Source: Acinetobacter courvalinii
Lineage (GTDB): Bacteria; Pseudomonadota; Gammaproteobacteria; Pseudomonadales; Moraxellaceae
Assembly (NCBI RefSeq): GCF_014635545.1
Contig: NZ_BMDA01000005.1
Coordinates: forward strand, 62,001-126,000
Reading direction: 5' to 3'
Length of the DNA stretch: 64,000 bases
Numbering within the stretch: position 1 is the stretch's first letter; the number at the start of each line of letters is the position of its first letter. Below are positions 56,176 to 64,000 of the stretch, piece after piece. A program made the position numbers and the translations under genes. Below the pieces are notes generated by a model that had not been told where the DNA came from, ran no database searches, and worked only from the letters and a program-made list of their open reading frames with translations.

Positions 56176-57011
56176 TGACGGACAGCTCGAATCAGATGAA
56201 TAGTGCGTGCATCTGCTTCAATAATGGTAAATTGCCAATCGCCAAGTTCAATGGTTTGACCTTGTAAATCGCTCACTAAACCAATTTCTTGCAGCAGTAA
56301 ACCGCCCATAGTTTCAACTTCATCGTCAGAAAAATCTGCATTTAAAATAGTGTTGAAATGTTCGATTGGTGTAAGTGCCTGCACAATCCACGTATTTGCT
56401 GTGGTTGGGTCATTATCTGGAACGATATATAACGCTTCTTCATCAGCAATATCATGTTCATCTTCGATTTCGCCGACAATCTCTTCAAGAATATCTTCAA
56501 GGGTGACGAGACCAGAGGTTGAGCCATATTCATCAATTACGATGGCAATATGGGTTTGCGTATTTTTCAACATACGCAGCACCTGATCTGAACGTGCACT
56601 CTCAGGTACAAATACAGGTTGGCGCATCAGTGAACGAATATCAACTTTGACATTACGCTCAGTTAAAAAAGGTAACAGGTCTTTCGCTAACAGGATGCCC
56701 ACTACATTATCACTTTGATCCGCTGAGAATACCGGGAAGCGCGAATGTGCAGAGTCGATCAGTACATGCAGAATATCAAGTAATTGATCGTCTTCCTGCA
56801 AGCTGATGATCGCTGTACGCGGTGTCATGACTTCTCGAATCTTTGTTGCTGGCAGGTCAAGAACACCCTCAAGCATGGCAACAGTATCTGGCTCTAAAAA
56901 GCGACGTGAGTCTTGAACTAACTTGAGTAATTCATCGCGGGTTTCAGGTGCGGTACCTAACCATTTTCTTAAGCCACGCATACCCCACGACGGACTGGAT
57001 TCCTCGACCAT
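56172..57011 (-). CDS. corC: CorC/YbeX-type CBS-domain protein
   Basis: A cytoplasmic 279-residue protein. It has two CBS domains (from [35 protein letters not shown] to [31 protein letters not shown], about 60-190) and a C-terminal CorC_HlyC domain. The membrane DUF21 part of larger relatives is absent, matching E. coli YbeX/CorC, which is implicated in Mg2+/Co2+ efflux and ribosome metabolism. It is upstream of lnt, the conserved order. Confidence 0.93.
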   Translation of the reverse strand: MVEESSPSWGMRGLRKWLGTAPETRDELLKLVQDSRRFLEPDTVAMLEGVLDLPATKIREVMTPRTAIISLQEDDQLLDILHVLIDSAHSRFPVFSADQSDNVVGILLAKDLLPFLTERNVKVDIRSLMRQPVFVPESARSDQVLRMLKNTQTHIAIVIDEYGSTSGLVTLEDILEEIVGEIEDEHDIADEEALYIVPDNDPTTANTWIVQALTPIEHFNTILNADFSDDEVETMGGLLLQEIGLVSDLQGQTIELGDWQFTIIEADARTIHLIRAVRQ

Positions 57012-57183
57012 GATCTTTCCTAAAGACTCTCTATATCAACTAGTTGATTTTCATCATACCGAAGATAAAGCGGATATGCATCAACAATACTATGTAAAAA
57101 ACGTACAGTTTTCCAAAACAAGCCGGATGATTTTTATATGAACAGTTTATGCTAAAATGTGAAAATTCGAATATTTGAGTTTT

Positions 57184-57444
57184 ATGATGTCTGAACAACC
57201 AAAACTTCCCGCTGTTCAAATCAATACGCGAGGTTTACGTTGCCCTGAACCTGTGATGATGTTGCATCAAGCCATTCGCAAAGCCAAGTCAGGTGATGTG
57301 GTTGAAGTGCTTGCCACAGACCCGTCAACCTCATGGGATATTCCAAAATTCTGTATGCATCTTGGGCATGAGTTATTGCTCAAAGAAGAAAACCTGGATG
57401 AAAACAGCAATACTGAATACCGCTATCTGGTGCAGAAAGGTTAA
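57184..57444 (+). CDS. tusA: Sulfur carrier protein TusA
   Basis: TusA carries persulfide sulfur for tRNA 2-thiouridine and other pathways. The signature RGLRCPEPVMMLHQAI contains the active Cys of CPxP, and the protein continues DVVEVLATDPSTSWDIPKFCMHLGHELL. About 86-87 residues, normal for the family. Start is the ATG at 57184 or the adjacent ATG at 57187; an upstream TTG is unlikely. A strong terminator follows. Confidence 0.93.
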   Translation: MMSEQPKLPAVQINTRGLRCPEPVMMLHQAIRKAKSGDVVEVLATDPSTSWDIPKFCMHLGHELLLKEENLDENSNTEYRYLVQKG

Positions 57445-57480
57445 GTTTTATTTTTGTCTTTTAAATTGCATGGCATATAA

Positions 57481-57510
57481 AAAAAATCCGAGTCTAAACT
57501 CGGATTTTTT
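57481..57510. terminator. Terminator after tusA (bidirectional)
   Basis: A 13-pair stem (57481-57493 with 57498-57510) around a CTAA loop has A and T runs on both flanks. It can also terminate the minus-strand etfD transcript after the repeat element. Confidence 0.92.
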
Positions 57511-57516
57511 GTTTTT

Positions 57517-57615
57517 GAATTACATATTTGGATATGAGAAGCGACTAAAGCTTCGCAAGGTGAGACCCACCAAGACAGCGTCTTAGTGGGTCGCAAGGAA
57601 TTACATATTTGGATA
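57517..57615. repeat. 18-bp direct repeat enclosing two hairpin-GCAAGG modules at the etfD 3' end
   Basis: An 18-base sequence covering the last etfD codons and stop is present at 57598-57615 and again at 57517-57534. The 63 bases between hold two modules: GAAGC/GCTTC followed by GCAAGG (57538-57560), and a 12-pair hairpin with one mismatch (57564-57592) followed by GCAAGG (57593-57598). The structure looks like an inserted small palindromic element with a target duplication, or a local duplication. Confidence 0.75.
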
Positions 57616-59313
57616 GTTCGGACCACCGCCGCCTTCCGGCGTTACCCAAGTAATGTTCTGTGATGGGTCTTTAATATCACAGGTCTTACAATGAACACAG
57701 TTGGCTGCATTGATCTGGAAGCGTTTAGAACCGTCATCATTTTCCATGATTTCATAAACACCCGCAGGGCAGTAGCGTTGCGCTGGTTCATCCCATTTTG
57801 GTAGGTTAACGTTCACTGGAATTGAAGGATCAGTCAATTTCAAATGAGCTGGCTGATTTTCTTCATGTACCGTATTGGATACGAAAACTGAAGATAAACG
57901 GTCAAAGGTAAGCTTGCCATCCGGTTTTGGATAGTTTGGCTTAAATGTTGATGCATCTACCGTTTTCAGTGCAGCAAAGTCTTGTTTAAGATCATGCAAG
58001 GTGAATGGCACTTTAAGGATGTTTTGATCGATAAAGTTAAACGCGCCACCAATCCACTGACCAAACTTGTGCATGGCAGGGCCAAAGTTGCGTGAGTTAT
58101 ATAACTCTTCTTTTAACCAAGAATTGTTATATTTATCGGTATAAGAGGTGAGCTCTTTGTCGAAATGATCGTCGCCTTCAAGCACACGTGCAATCGCCAG
58201 ATCGCCACCTTTGGCAACACCCGCAGCAATTGCTTCGAATACTGCTTCACCGCACAACATACCTGACTTCATTGCAGTGTGTGAGCCTTTGATTTTTGAG
58301 AAGTTCAAGAAACCGGCATCATCACCAATCAAGCAACCGCCTGGGAAAGTGAGTTTAGGCAATGCATTAAAGCCACCTTTTACAACAGCACGTGCACCGT
58401 AAGAGATACGTTTGCCACCTTCAAGGAATTGCTTGATGGTTGGGTGGGTTTTCCAGCGTTGCATTTCCATGAATGGATACATGTGCGGATTTTCATAGGA
58501 TAAGTCCACGATCATGCCCAGAGTGACCTGGTTGTTTTCAGCGTGGTATAACCACCAGCCACCCGATGAACCGGTTTCAGACAATGGCCAGCCGGCACCG
58601 TGCATAACCAAGCCTGGCTTATGTTTAGCCGGATCGATTTCCCAGAGTTCTTTGATCCCGATACCGTAGTGTTGCGGATCAGCATCTTTATCAAGGTTAT
58701 ATTTTGCAATCAGGCGTTTACCGAGGTGACCACGGCAGCCTTCAGCGAATAAGGTGTATTTGGCATGAAGTTCATAGCCAGGTGTGAAATTATGTGTTGG
58801 CTCACCATTTTTGCCAATGCCCATATCACCTGTTTGAATGCCTTTTACGGTACCGTCTTCATGGTACAGAATCTCGGATGCAGCAAAGCCTGGGAAAATT
58901 GAAACTTCCAGCTCTTCTGCTTTCTGGCCTAACCAGCGCACGACATTACCGAGGGAAATCACATAGTTTCCTTCGTTGTGCATTGATTTTGGAACCATCC
59001 AATACGGCATTTTTTGTGCTTTGGTATCAGACAATAAGAAGTAGGTTTCATCACCCGTTACAGGAACATTGAGTGGCGCACCTTCTTCTTTCCAGTTTGG
59101 AAATAGTTCATTGATAGCACGTGGTTCAAGTACAGCACCTGAAAGGATATGCGCACCAACTTCGGAGCCTTTTTCAACAACACATACAGAAAGGTCAGGT
59201 AGGTTGTTTTCAATCGCTAATTGACGAATTTTAATCGCAGCAGATAAACCAGCAGGTCCTGCGCCTACGATCACTACGTCAAACTCCATCGCTTCACGTT
59301 CGATGTGTTCCAT
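57601..59313 (-). CDS. etfD: Electron transfer flavoprotein-ubiquinone oxidoreductase
   Basis: This 570-residue inner-membrane-associated enzyme passes electrons from ETF to ubiquinone during fatty and amino acid oxidation. The N-terminal FAD motif is VVIVGAGPAGLSAAIKIRQLA. The ubiquinone/FAD region includes YALFAEGCRGHLGKRL-like sequence and GGCLIGDDAGFLNFSKIKGSHTAMKSG. The C-terminal 4Fe-4S cluster uses CPAGVYEI and CVHCKTCDIKDP. AGGAG lies seven bases before the ATG. It depends on ubiquinone, whose synthesis genes occur earlier in the window. The last codons are duplicated downstream (see repeat at 57517-57615). Confidence 0.96.
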   Translation of the reverse strand: MEHIEREAMEFDVVIVGAGPAGLSAAIKIRQLAIENNLPDLSVCVVEKGSEVGAHILSGAVLEPRAINELFPNWKEEGAPLNVPVTGDETYFLLSDTKAQKMPYWMVPKSMHNEGNYVISLGNVVRWLGQKAEELEVSIFPGFAASEILYHEDGTVKGIQTGDMGIGKNGEPTHNFTPGYELHAKYTLFAEGCRGHLGKRLIAKYNLDKDADPQHYGIGIKELWEIDPAKHKPGLVMHGAGWPLSETGSSGGWWLYHAENNQVTLGMIVDLSYENPHMYPFMEMQRWKTHPTIKQFLEGGKRISYGARAVVKGGFNALPKLTFPGGCLIGDDAGFLNFSKIKGSHTAMKSGMLCGEAVFEAIAAGVAKGGDLAIARVLEGDDHFDKELTSYTDKYNNSWLKEELYNSRNFGPAMHKFGQWIGGAFNFIDQNILKVPFTLHDLKQDFAALKTVDASTFKPNYPKPDGKLTFDRLSSVFVSNTVHEENQPAHLKLTDPSIPVNVNLPKWDEPAQRYCPAGVYEIMENDDGSKRFQINAANCVHCKTCDIKDPSQNITWVTPEGGGGPNYPNM

Positions 59314-59500
59314 GTAGGACTCCTCATATTTTTAAGGGTGGCAACCGTAATATTGCGATTCGGCGCTGCCATGAGTGTTCTTAATTGCCAAACACAAATG
59401 ATACTATTGTGCTTGCAAACGTTTGGGATAGTATAGTTTTAAACCTTGATCTCGCCAATTGGCTGAGCGGTCATATTTTCTCGTCAGCAAGGCATAAACT

Positions 59501-60124
59501 ATGATAAATGAAAATGATTCTCCACAAAACTCTTTAGAAAATCAGGGAAAAGTCATGTTTTCTGATGATAAAAACTTAATGAACATTGCACAATACTTAA
59601 ATGATGTACAGCAAAGTCACAAAAGGTCAATTCCGCCTTTAGAGCAGTGGCATCCAAAGCATTGTGGCAAAATGGATTTACGCATAAAAGCCAATGGAGA
59701 ATGGTGGCACGAAGGTCAATTGATCAAACGTCAGGCTCTGCTGGATCTGTTCAGTAGGGTATTGTGGAAAGAAGACGGCAAATTCTACCTCAAAACCCCG
59801 GTGGAACAGATTGAAATCGAAGTTGAAGACGAACCATTACTGATCAATCAGGTGGATCAGGTCGAAATTGAAGGCAAGACCTACCTGCAATTGATAACAC
59901 CTAATCAGGACGTGATGATCGTGGATGAGCAGCATCCGATTTTTATGCGTGAATATGCAGGGGAGTTACGGCCGTATGTGCATGTGCGTTTTGGCATGAA
60001 TGCCTTGATCCAGCGGCAGAGTTTTTATCATCTCGTCAACTATGGGACTTTGTCTGAAAATGCACAGGGCGAAACGGTTTTAACGCTAAAAAGTGGTGAT
60101 TTAGTCTTGCATTTGAGCCCCTGA
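59501..60124 (+). CDS. DUF1285 family protein
   Basis: A 207-residue conserved protein of unknown function. The match is to DUF1285: GKMDLRIKANGEWWHEGQLIKRQALLDLFSRVLWKEDGKFYLKTPVEQIEIEVEDEPLL (about 52-110). The first 40 residues are polar and variable, and start codons further in (such as the Met of MFSDDKN) are possible. No membrane or signal segment. It precedes murI by 29 bases and may share its transcript. Confidence 0.85.
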   Translation: MINENDSPQNSLENQGKVMFSDDKNLMNIAQYLNDVQQSHKRSIPPLEQWHPKHCGKMDLRIKANGEWWHEGQLIKRQALLDLFSRVLWKEDGKFYLKTPVEQIEIEVEDEPLLINQVDQVEIEGKTYLQLITPNQDVMIVDEQHPIFMREYAGELRPYVHVRFGMNALIQRQSFYHLVNYGTLSENAQGETVLTLKSGDLVLHLSP

Positions 60125-60125
60125 G

Positions 60126-60139
60126 GTTTAAGCTTAAAC
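60126..60139. promoter_or_regulatory. 14-bp palindrome before murI
   Basis: GTTTAAGCTTAAAC is a perfect palindrome lying between the DUF1285 stop codon and the murI start. It could be a binding site or chance; no partner is evident. Confidence 0.2.
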
Positions 60140-60153
60140 GAGTAAATAAACCA

Positions 60154-61056
60154 GTGTCCATGTGCAATATGACAGCCGTTCAATCCATGCCTCTTTTACT
60201 TGATCCTATGCCACATGCATCTGCTGATGCACCCATTGGGGTTTTTGACTCAGGTATTGGCGGATTATCGGTTGCACAGGAGATTGCAAGACATTTGCCC
60301 AATGAACGTATTCTGTACTATGCCGATACGGCGCATGTGCCCTATGGCGCACGTTCAGATCAGGAAATCCGTCAACTGACAGCTCAGGCAATCGAATGGC
60401 TCTACCGTCAGGGCTGTAAAATTGCCGTGGTGGCATGCAATACTGCCTCTGCTTTTAGTCTGGATTATTTACGTGATCACTATGGAGAGCGGTTTCCGAT
60501 CGTGGGACTGGTGCCTGCATTGAAGCCCGCCGTCATTCAAACACAATCCAAAGTGGTGGCTGTGCTGGCGACACCTGCAACCTTCCGTGGACAGCTAATT
60601 AAAGATGTGATGGCAAACTTTGCCCAGCCTGCGGGCGTCAAAGTGTTGACCGTGACCAGTCTGGAACTGGTGCCATTTGTTGAGGCTGGACAGCAGATGA
60701 GTCCGGCTTGTCTCGACGTACTACAACAAATTTTGCAACCTGTAGTGGAACAGGGGGCTGACTTTCTGGTCTTGGGCTGTACTCATTATCCTTTCCTGAA
60801 AGATGCGATTCGTCAGGTTTTTGCTGAAAAATTAAAATTAATTGATTCTGGACAAGCAGTTGCGCGACAAACTGCCTATCTTTTAATTAAAAATGGGTTA
60901 TTATGTGACAAATTGCGTCATAACATTACCCGTATTCAATGTTATGTCAGTGGTAACAATGCGCGAGAACTAGAACCTGTTCTTCAGCACCTTATACCAG
61001 AACAATTAACATGGAAGATTCAAAATCTGGCCGAGATTGAGATAGGAAATCACTAA
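60154..61056 (+). CDS. murI: Glutamate racemase
   Basis: MurI makes D-glutamate for peptidoglycan. Both catalytic cysteines are visible: VACNTASAF and LGCTHYPFL. The N-terminal IGVFDSGIGGLSVAQEIARHLP and YYADTAHVPYG are diagnostic. The first 28 residues are poorly conserved. The start may be GTG 60154, ATG 60160, 60169 or 60187, since none has a clear ribosome site. Confidence 0.95.
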   Translation: MSMCNMTAVQSMPLLLDPMPHASADAPIGVFDSGIGGLSVAQEIARHLPNERILYYADTAHVPYGARSDQEIRQLTAQAIEWLYRQGCKIAVVACNTASAFSLDYLRDHYGERFPIVGLVPALKPAVIQTQSKVVAVLATPATFRGQLIKDVMANFAQPAGVKVLTVTSLELVPFVEAGQQMSPACLDVLQQILQPVVEQGADFLVLGCTHYPFLKDAIRQVFAEKLKLIDSGQAVARQTAYLLIKNGLLCDKLRHNITRIQCYVSGNNARELEPVLQHLIPEQLTWKIQNLAEIEIGNH

Positions 61057-61150
61057 ATCGAGCCATATTGATATATTTATTGGGGTTAGTTGTTAATAAA
61101 AATCAAGATAGATACTTGATATTATTGATCAATGAATTGGGGCCTGACCT

Positions 61151-62179
61151 ATGCAAGATACTCGTTATCAAGTCTTTATTTCTACCTCTGGCAATGAAAT
61201 GCAGCCAGAGCGAGCGGTTCTGGCACAAACATTAGTTGGAATGGGATTTCTGTCATGGGGGCTGGAACAACGCACCCCGCTCAGTACCTCGATTGCCCGT
61301 CGGCAAATTGACGATTGTGATTATGTGGTGATTTTGCTGGGGAGCCAATATGGCGAGCAATCGGTTTCAGGTGTGGGCTATATGCATCTGGAATATATTT
61401 ATGCCATGACCAAACAAAAGCCTGTGGTTGTATTTATGCATGAAGACCCCGAGTCGCGTGATGTTAAATTGCATGATCACAAGCCAGAACTGAAAGAAAA
61501 ATTCAAAGAATTTAGAAAACAGCTCCAACACGAAGTGGATCAGGTGTTTTGTTATCGTACCTTAAGAGATCTGGAGCTGGCGGTACGTTCCAGTATGCCG
61601 CAGATGCTCGAACGTTACCCGGTGGTGGGTTGGGTACGTCCACAAAACACACAGGTACTGCGTGATGAAATTGACGCATTACGTGCCAAGGTGAAACAGC
61701 TGGAAACTGAACTGGGTAATCGTGAAGCGGACCCGCTGACCAATGTACCTAAAGTTTCCATGCATGAACTCTATTCATTTGAATACCGTATGCATGCCTA
61801 TCAGGATGGTAACTTCAAGGAAGTCAAACCCCATCGCAAGATGACCTGGGCGCAATTGCTGAATGTGCTCGGCTCAGCCTTTGTGATTCCGACTCCGGAA
61901 GAATATTTTTCCAAGCGCATCAATGAATACCTGAATGAAACCGGTCTGGACGACGCACGTCAGGAAATGCCAAGGGCGCATGCCGTATCTCGTGCCCAAG
62001 TCAATATTCGTGCCTTGCATGAAATCAAATTACAAATGCGTCAAAATGAATGGATTATGCCAACAGGGCGAGATGATCGACAGCGCATGTTGTGGCAGCT
62101 CACTGCAAAAGGACAAAAACTACTGGAAAGTAATATGCTGGATAGCAATCGGGTTTTCCAATTTAAAACCATGCACTAA
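61151..62179 (+). CDS. DUF4062 (TIR-like fold) protein with C-terminal helical domain
   Basis: A 342-residue protein. Residues about 5-115 match DUF4062, which belongs to the TIR/nucleoside-deoxyribosyltransferase-like fold: YQVFISTSGNEMQPERAVL, the MGFLSWGLE region, IDDCDYVVILLGSQYGEQ, YMHLEYIYAMTKQKPVVVFM. A short coiled coil follows (about 174-195, LRDEIDALRAKVKQLETEL). A C-terminal domain has the look of a winged helix (ALHEIKLQMRQNEWI and WQLTAKGQKLLES). Related domains occur at the N-terminus of NTPase/STAND proteins and some defence proteins, but this one has no ATPase. It lies between murI and hemH. Function and enzymatic activity are unknown. Confidence 0.8.
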   Translation: MQDTRYQVFISTSGNEMQPERAVLAQTLVGMGFLSWGLEQRTPLSTSIARRQIDDCDYVVILLGSQYGEQSVSGVGYMHLEYIYAMTKQKPVVVFMHEDPESRDVKLHDHKPELKEKFKEFRKQLQHEVDQVFCYRTLRDLELAVRSSMPQMLERYPVVGWVRPQNTQVLRDEIDALRAKVKQLETELGNREADPLTNVPKVSMHELYSFEYRMHAYQDGNFKEVKPHRKMTWAQLLNVLGSAFVIPTPEEYFSKRINEYLNETGLDDARQEMPRAHAVSRAQVNIRALHEIKLQMRQNEWIMPTGRDDRQRMLWQLTAKGQKLLESNMLDSNRVFQFKTMH

Positions 62180-62249
62180 TCCAATTTATAAAACGTGACT
62201 AAAACTGCTAAAGTAATTGTATGAACTCAATAAAAAGCGGATGCGGTCT

Positions 62250-63266
62250 ATGTTAGCGACACAAAAACCAAAAGTGACTGTGATTCTGGCCAATTTAGGC
62301 ACGCCCGATGCAGCCACTGTGCCAGCAGTACGACGTTTCCTGAAACAGTTTTTATCTGATAGCCGTGTGATTGAGATCCCCAAATTATTATGGTGGATCA
62401 TTCTGCACCTCTTTGTTTTGACCTTCCGTCCAAAACGTGTGGCTGAAGCTTATGCTTCGGTCTGGTCCAATGATTCACCGATGCGTGAAATTGTGCTGGA
62501 ACAAACCCTGCTGGTTAAACAGCGCCTGCAAGAAGAAAATCACCAGTTTGATCTGACGGTTGTTCCAGCCATGACCTATGGTCAGCCCGGTATCCATGAT
62601 GTGCTGGCGCAACTGGCAAAGGACCCACAAGAACATGTGATTTTATTGCCGTTGTTCCCGCAATATTCAGCGACTTCGACAGCACCACTCTATGATGCCT
62701 TTGCCAGATGGATTCCACAGCAACGTCATTTACCTGGCCTGACCATGATCAAGGATTACTATCAACATCCTTTATTTATTCAGGCACTGGCAGATAGCGT
62801 GCTGCACTATCAGGGACAGCATGGCAAAGCTGAAAAACTATTGATGTCCTTTCACGGGATTCCTCAACCGTATGCCGATAAAGGTGATCCCTATGCTGAC
62901 CGCTGCCGAATCACAGCACGTCTGGTGGCAGAAGCATTACATTTGAAAGAAGATGAATGGGCGATCAGCTTCCAGTCACGTTTCGGCAAGCAGGAATGGG
63001 TCAAGCCTTATACCGATCAGTTGTTACAGCAATGGGGTGAGCAAAAAGTCCAATCGGTACAGGTGATTAGTCCAGCCTTTTCAGCAGATTGTCTGGAAAC
63101 CTTAGAAGAGCTGGCCATGCAGAACAAGGAAATTTTCCAGCATGCGGGTGGTGGCGACTATGCCTATATTCCAGCCTTGAATGCGGATCAGGCCCATATA
63201 GATTTGCTTGCCAGTCTGGTTCAGGCTAATCTTGATGCACTTACCCATACCTTAGCCCATCGTTAA
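62250..63266 (+). CDS. hemH: Ferrochelatase
   Basis: HemH inserts Fe2+ into protoporphyrin IX, the last step of haem synthesis. Conserved features: [34 protein letters not shown], the catalytic His of [19 protein letters not shown] and the Glu-containing [16 protein letters not shown] chose the ATG at 62250 ([11 protein letters not shown]), which gives the usual short N-terminus. In-frame TTG 62217 and ATG 62241 are alternatives. Confidence 0.95.
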   Translation: MLATQKPKVTVILANLGTPDAATVPAVRRFLKQFLSDSRVIEIPKLLWWIILHLFVLTFRPKRVAEAYASVWSNDSPMREIVLEQTLLVKQRLQEENHQFDLTVVPAMTYGQPGIHDVLAQLAKDPQEHVILLPLFPQYSATSTAPLYDAFARWIPQQRHLPGLTMIKDYYQHPLFIQALADSVLHYQGQHGKAEKLLMSFHGIPQPYADKGDPYADRCRITARLVAEALHLKEDEWAISFQSRFGKQEWVKPYTDQLLQQWGEQKVQSVQVISPAFSADCLETLEELAMQNKEIFQHAGGGDYAYIPALNADQAHIDLLASLVQANLDALTHTLAHR

Positions 63267-63295
63267 ATCGACGCTTTATTTCGCCAGAGGTTGCT

Positions 63296-63940
63296 ATGCT
63301 CCAAGTCAAAATTGTCCCCGTTACTGCATTTGCCCAAAACTGCTCAATCTTGTGGGACAGTGAAAGTAAAGAAGCGGTTTTGATTGATGCAGGTGGCGAT
63401 GCTGCGGTACTGAAAAAAGAAGTGGAAGCTTTGGATTTAAATGTGAAAGCGCTGTGGTTGACACACGGACATCTTGATCATGCTGGTGCAGTTGGCGAAC
63501 TGGCTGAAACATGGCAGATTCCGGTGATTGGCCCGCATAAGGAAGACCAGTTCTGGCTCGACATGATTCAGGAGGTCTCGGCCCGTTATGGCTTTCCAAT
63601 TCCACAGCCAGTCAAGGTCGATCAATGGTTGGAAGGCGGTGAAGTCTTAAAGCTGGGTGATGATGAGTTCGAGGTGCGTTTTGCTCCTGGGCATACCCCC
63701 GGTCATGTGATGTTCTATAACGCCAAACATGGATTGTTGTGGACAGGTGATGTGTTGTTTAAAGGCTCGATTGGCCGGACCGATTTCCCAAAAGGCAACC
63801 ACCAGCAGTTGCTTGATTCGATCCAGCGCGAATGCTTTAGCTTGCCGGATGAGACCCAGTTTATTTCAGGTCATGGCCCCATCAGTACCATTGGCTATGA
63901 AAAGCAATACAATCCTTTTGTGGCCAGTAAAGCAGGCTAA
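63296..63940 (+). CDS. Metallo-beta-lactamase-fold hydrolase (glyoxalase II-like)
   Basis: A 214-residue MBL-fold protein with motif THGHLDHAG (about 56-64), GHTPGHV (about 131-137), TGDVLF and a final FISGHGP, the full set of dinuclear metal ligands. It is of the YcbL/GloB-like class; the substrate is probably a thioester or lactoylglutathione-like compound but is not determined. A hairpin 13 bases beyond the stop probably ends transcription. Confidence 0.9.
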   Translation: MLQVKIVPVTAFAQNCSILWDSESKEAVLIDAGGDAAVLKKEVEALDLNVKALWLTHGHLDHAGAVGELAETWQIPVIGPHKEDQFWLDMIQEVSARYGFPIPQPVKVDQWLEGGEVLKLGDDEFEVRFAPGHTPGHVMFYNAKHGLLWTGDVLFKGSIGRTDFPKGNHQQLLDSIQRECFSLPDETQFISGHGPISTIGYEKQYNPFVASKAG

Positions 63941-63952
63941 TCGGATGTTTTC

Positions 63953-63988
63953 GCTGGTGTATACAAGAGGGCTTGTACACCAGCCTTT
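63953..63988 (+). terminator. Terminator-like hairpin after the MBL-fold gene
   Basis: GCTGGTGTA and CAAG on the left pair with CTTG and TACACCAGC on the right (63953-63984, two-base bulge, AGGG loop), followed by a short T-containing tract. Confidence 0.6.
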
Positions 63989-64000
63989 ATACCGGGTGTC

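Overview
This 64 kb window is a piece of a gammaproteobacterial chromosome that I assign to the genus Acinetobacter. I do not name a species. The assignment rests on gene content and order: initiator tRNA-rimP-nusA-infB-rbfA, an Mrp antiporter operon with fused A and B subunits, ubiE-ubiJ-ubiB, a two-domain polyphosphate:AMP phosphotransferase, recC-recB-recD, rpsO-pnp, priA next to an isolated gspF-gspG pair, lnt-corC, and murI-hemH. Almost all of it is core chromosome. I see no prophage, insertion sequence, integron or CRISPR array.

Layout. 1-5.46 kb: 3' half of an initiator tRNA, two terminator-like hairpins, then rimP-nusA-infB-rbfA. 5.46-6.54 kb: an AT-rich island with one unrecognised gene, framed by two near-identical terminators. 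6.55-12.8 kb: the Mrp Na+/H+ antiporter operon (minus strand). 13.0-16.7 kb: hisIE, a UvrD-like helicase and an unusual P-loop ATPase (minus strand, tightly packed). 16.8-21.9 kb: a VOC protein, a flavin monooxygenase and three ubiquinone genes. 22-26.5 kb: an FFLEELY-like protein, the polyphosphate phosphotransferase, an MFS transporter and a small membrane-associated protein. 26.7-36.0 kb: recC, recB, recD. 36.0-36.7 kb: non-coding, with a candidate small RNA. 36.7-42.4 kb: a serine hydrolase, rpsO, pnp and a C4-dicarboxylate carrier. 42.5-51.1 kb: a CorA-like transporter, cbpM-cbpA, a LysE exporter, hslO, a KefB-like antiporter and priA. 51.3-57.4 kb: gspF-gspG, a small membrane protein, a decayed gene, csaA, lnt, corC and tusA. 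57.6-63.9 kb: etfD, a DUF1285 protein, murI, a DUF4062 protein, hemH and a metallo-beta-lactamase-fold hydrolase.

Shared themes. The first operon links transcription elongation, translation initiation and ribosome maturation. RecBCD repairs double-strand breaks, and PriA restarts replication from the repaired forks. UbiE/UbiJ/UbiB make ubiquinone, and EtfD feeds electrons into it. Mrp, the KefB-like antiporter, the CorA-like protein and CorC handle cations.

The most interesting signals are small. (1) Seven 12-bp tandem repeats, each resembling a DnaA box, span the GTG start of recD and encode a four-residue repeat. (2) A helicase/ATPase pair has an ATPase with an intact Walker A but apparently degenerate catalytic and signature motifs. 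(3) Palindromic repeats sit inside or at the edge of genes: a 96-bp in-frame block in recC, hairpin modules that create a 59-residue leader on the pseudopilin GspG, and related modules with an 18-bp direct repeat at the end of etfD. (4) There is a candidate small RNA downstream of recD. (5) A DUF4062 (TIR-like fold) protein lies between murI and hemH. All functional readings of these are inference.
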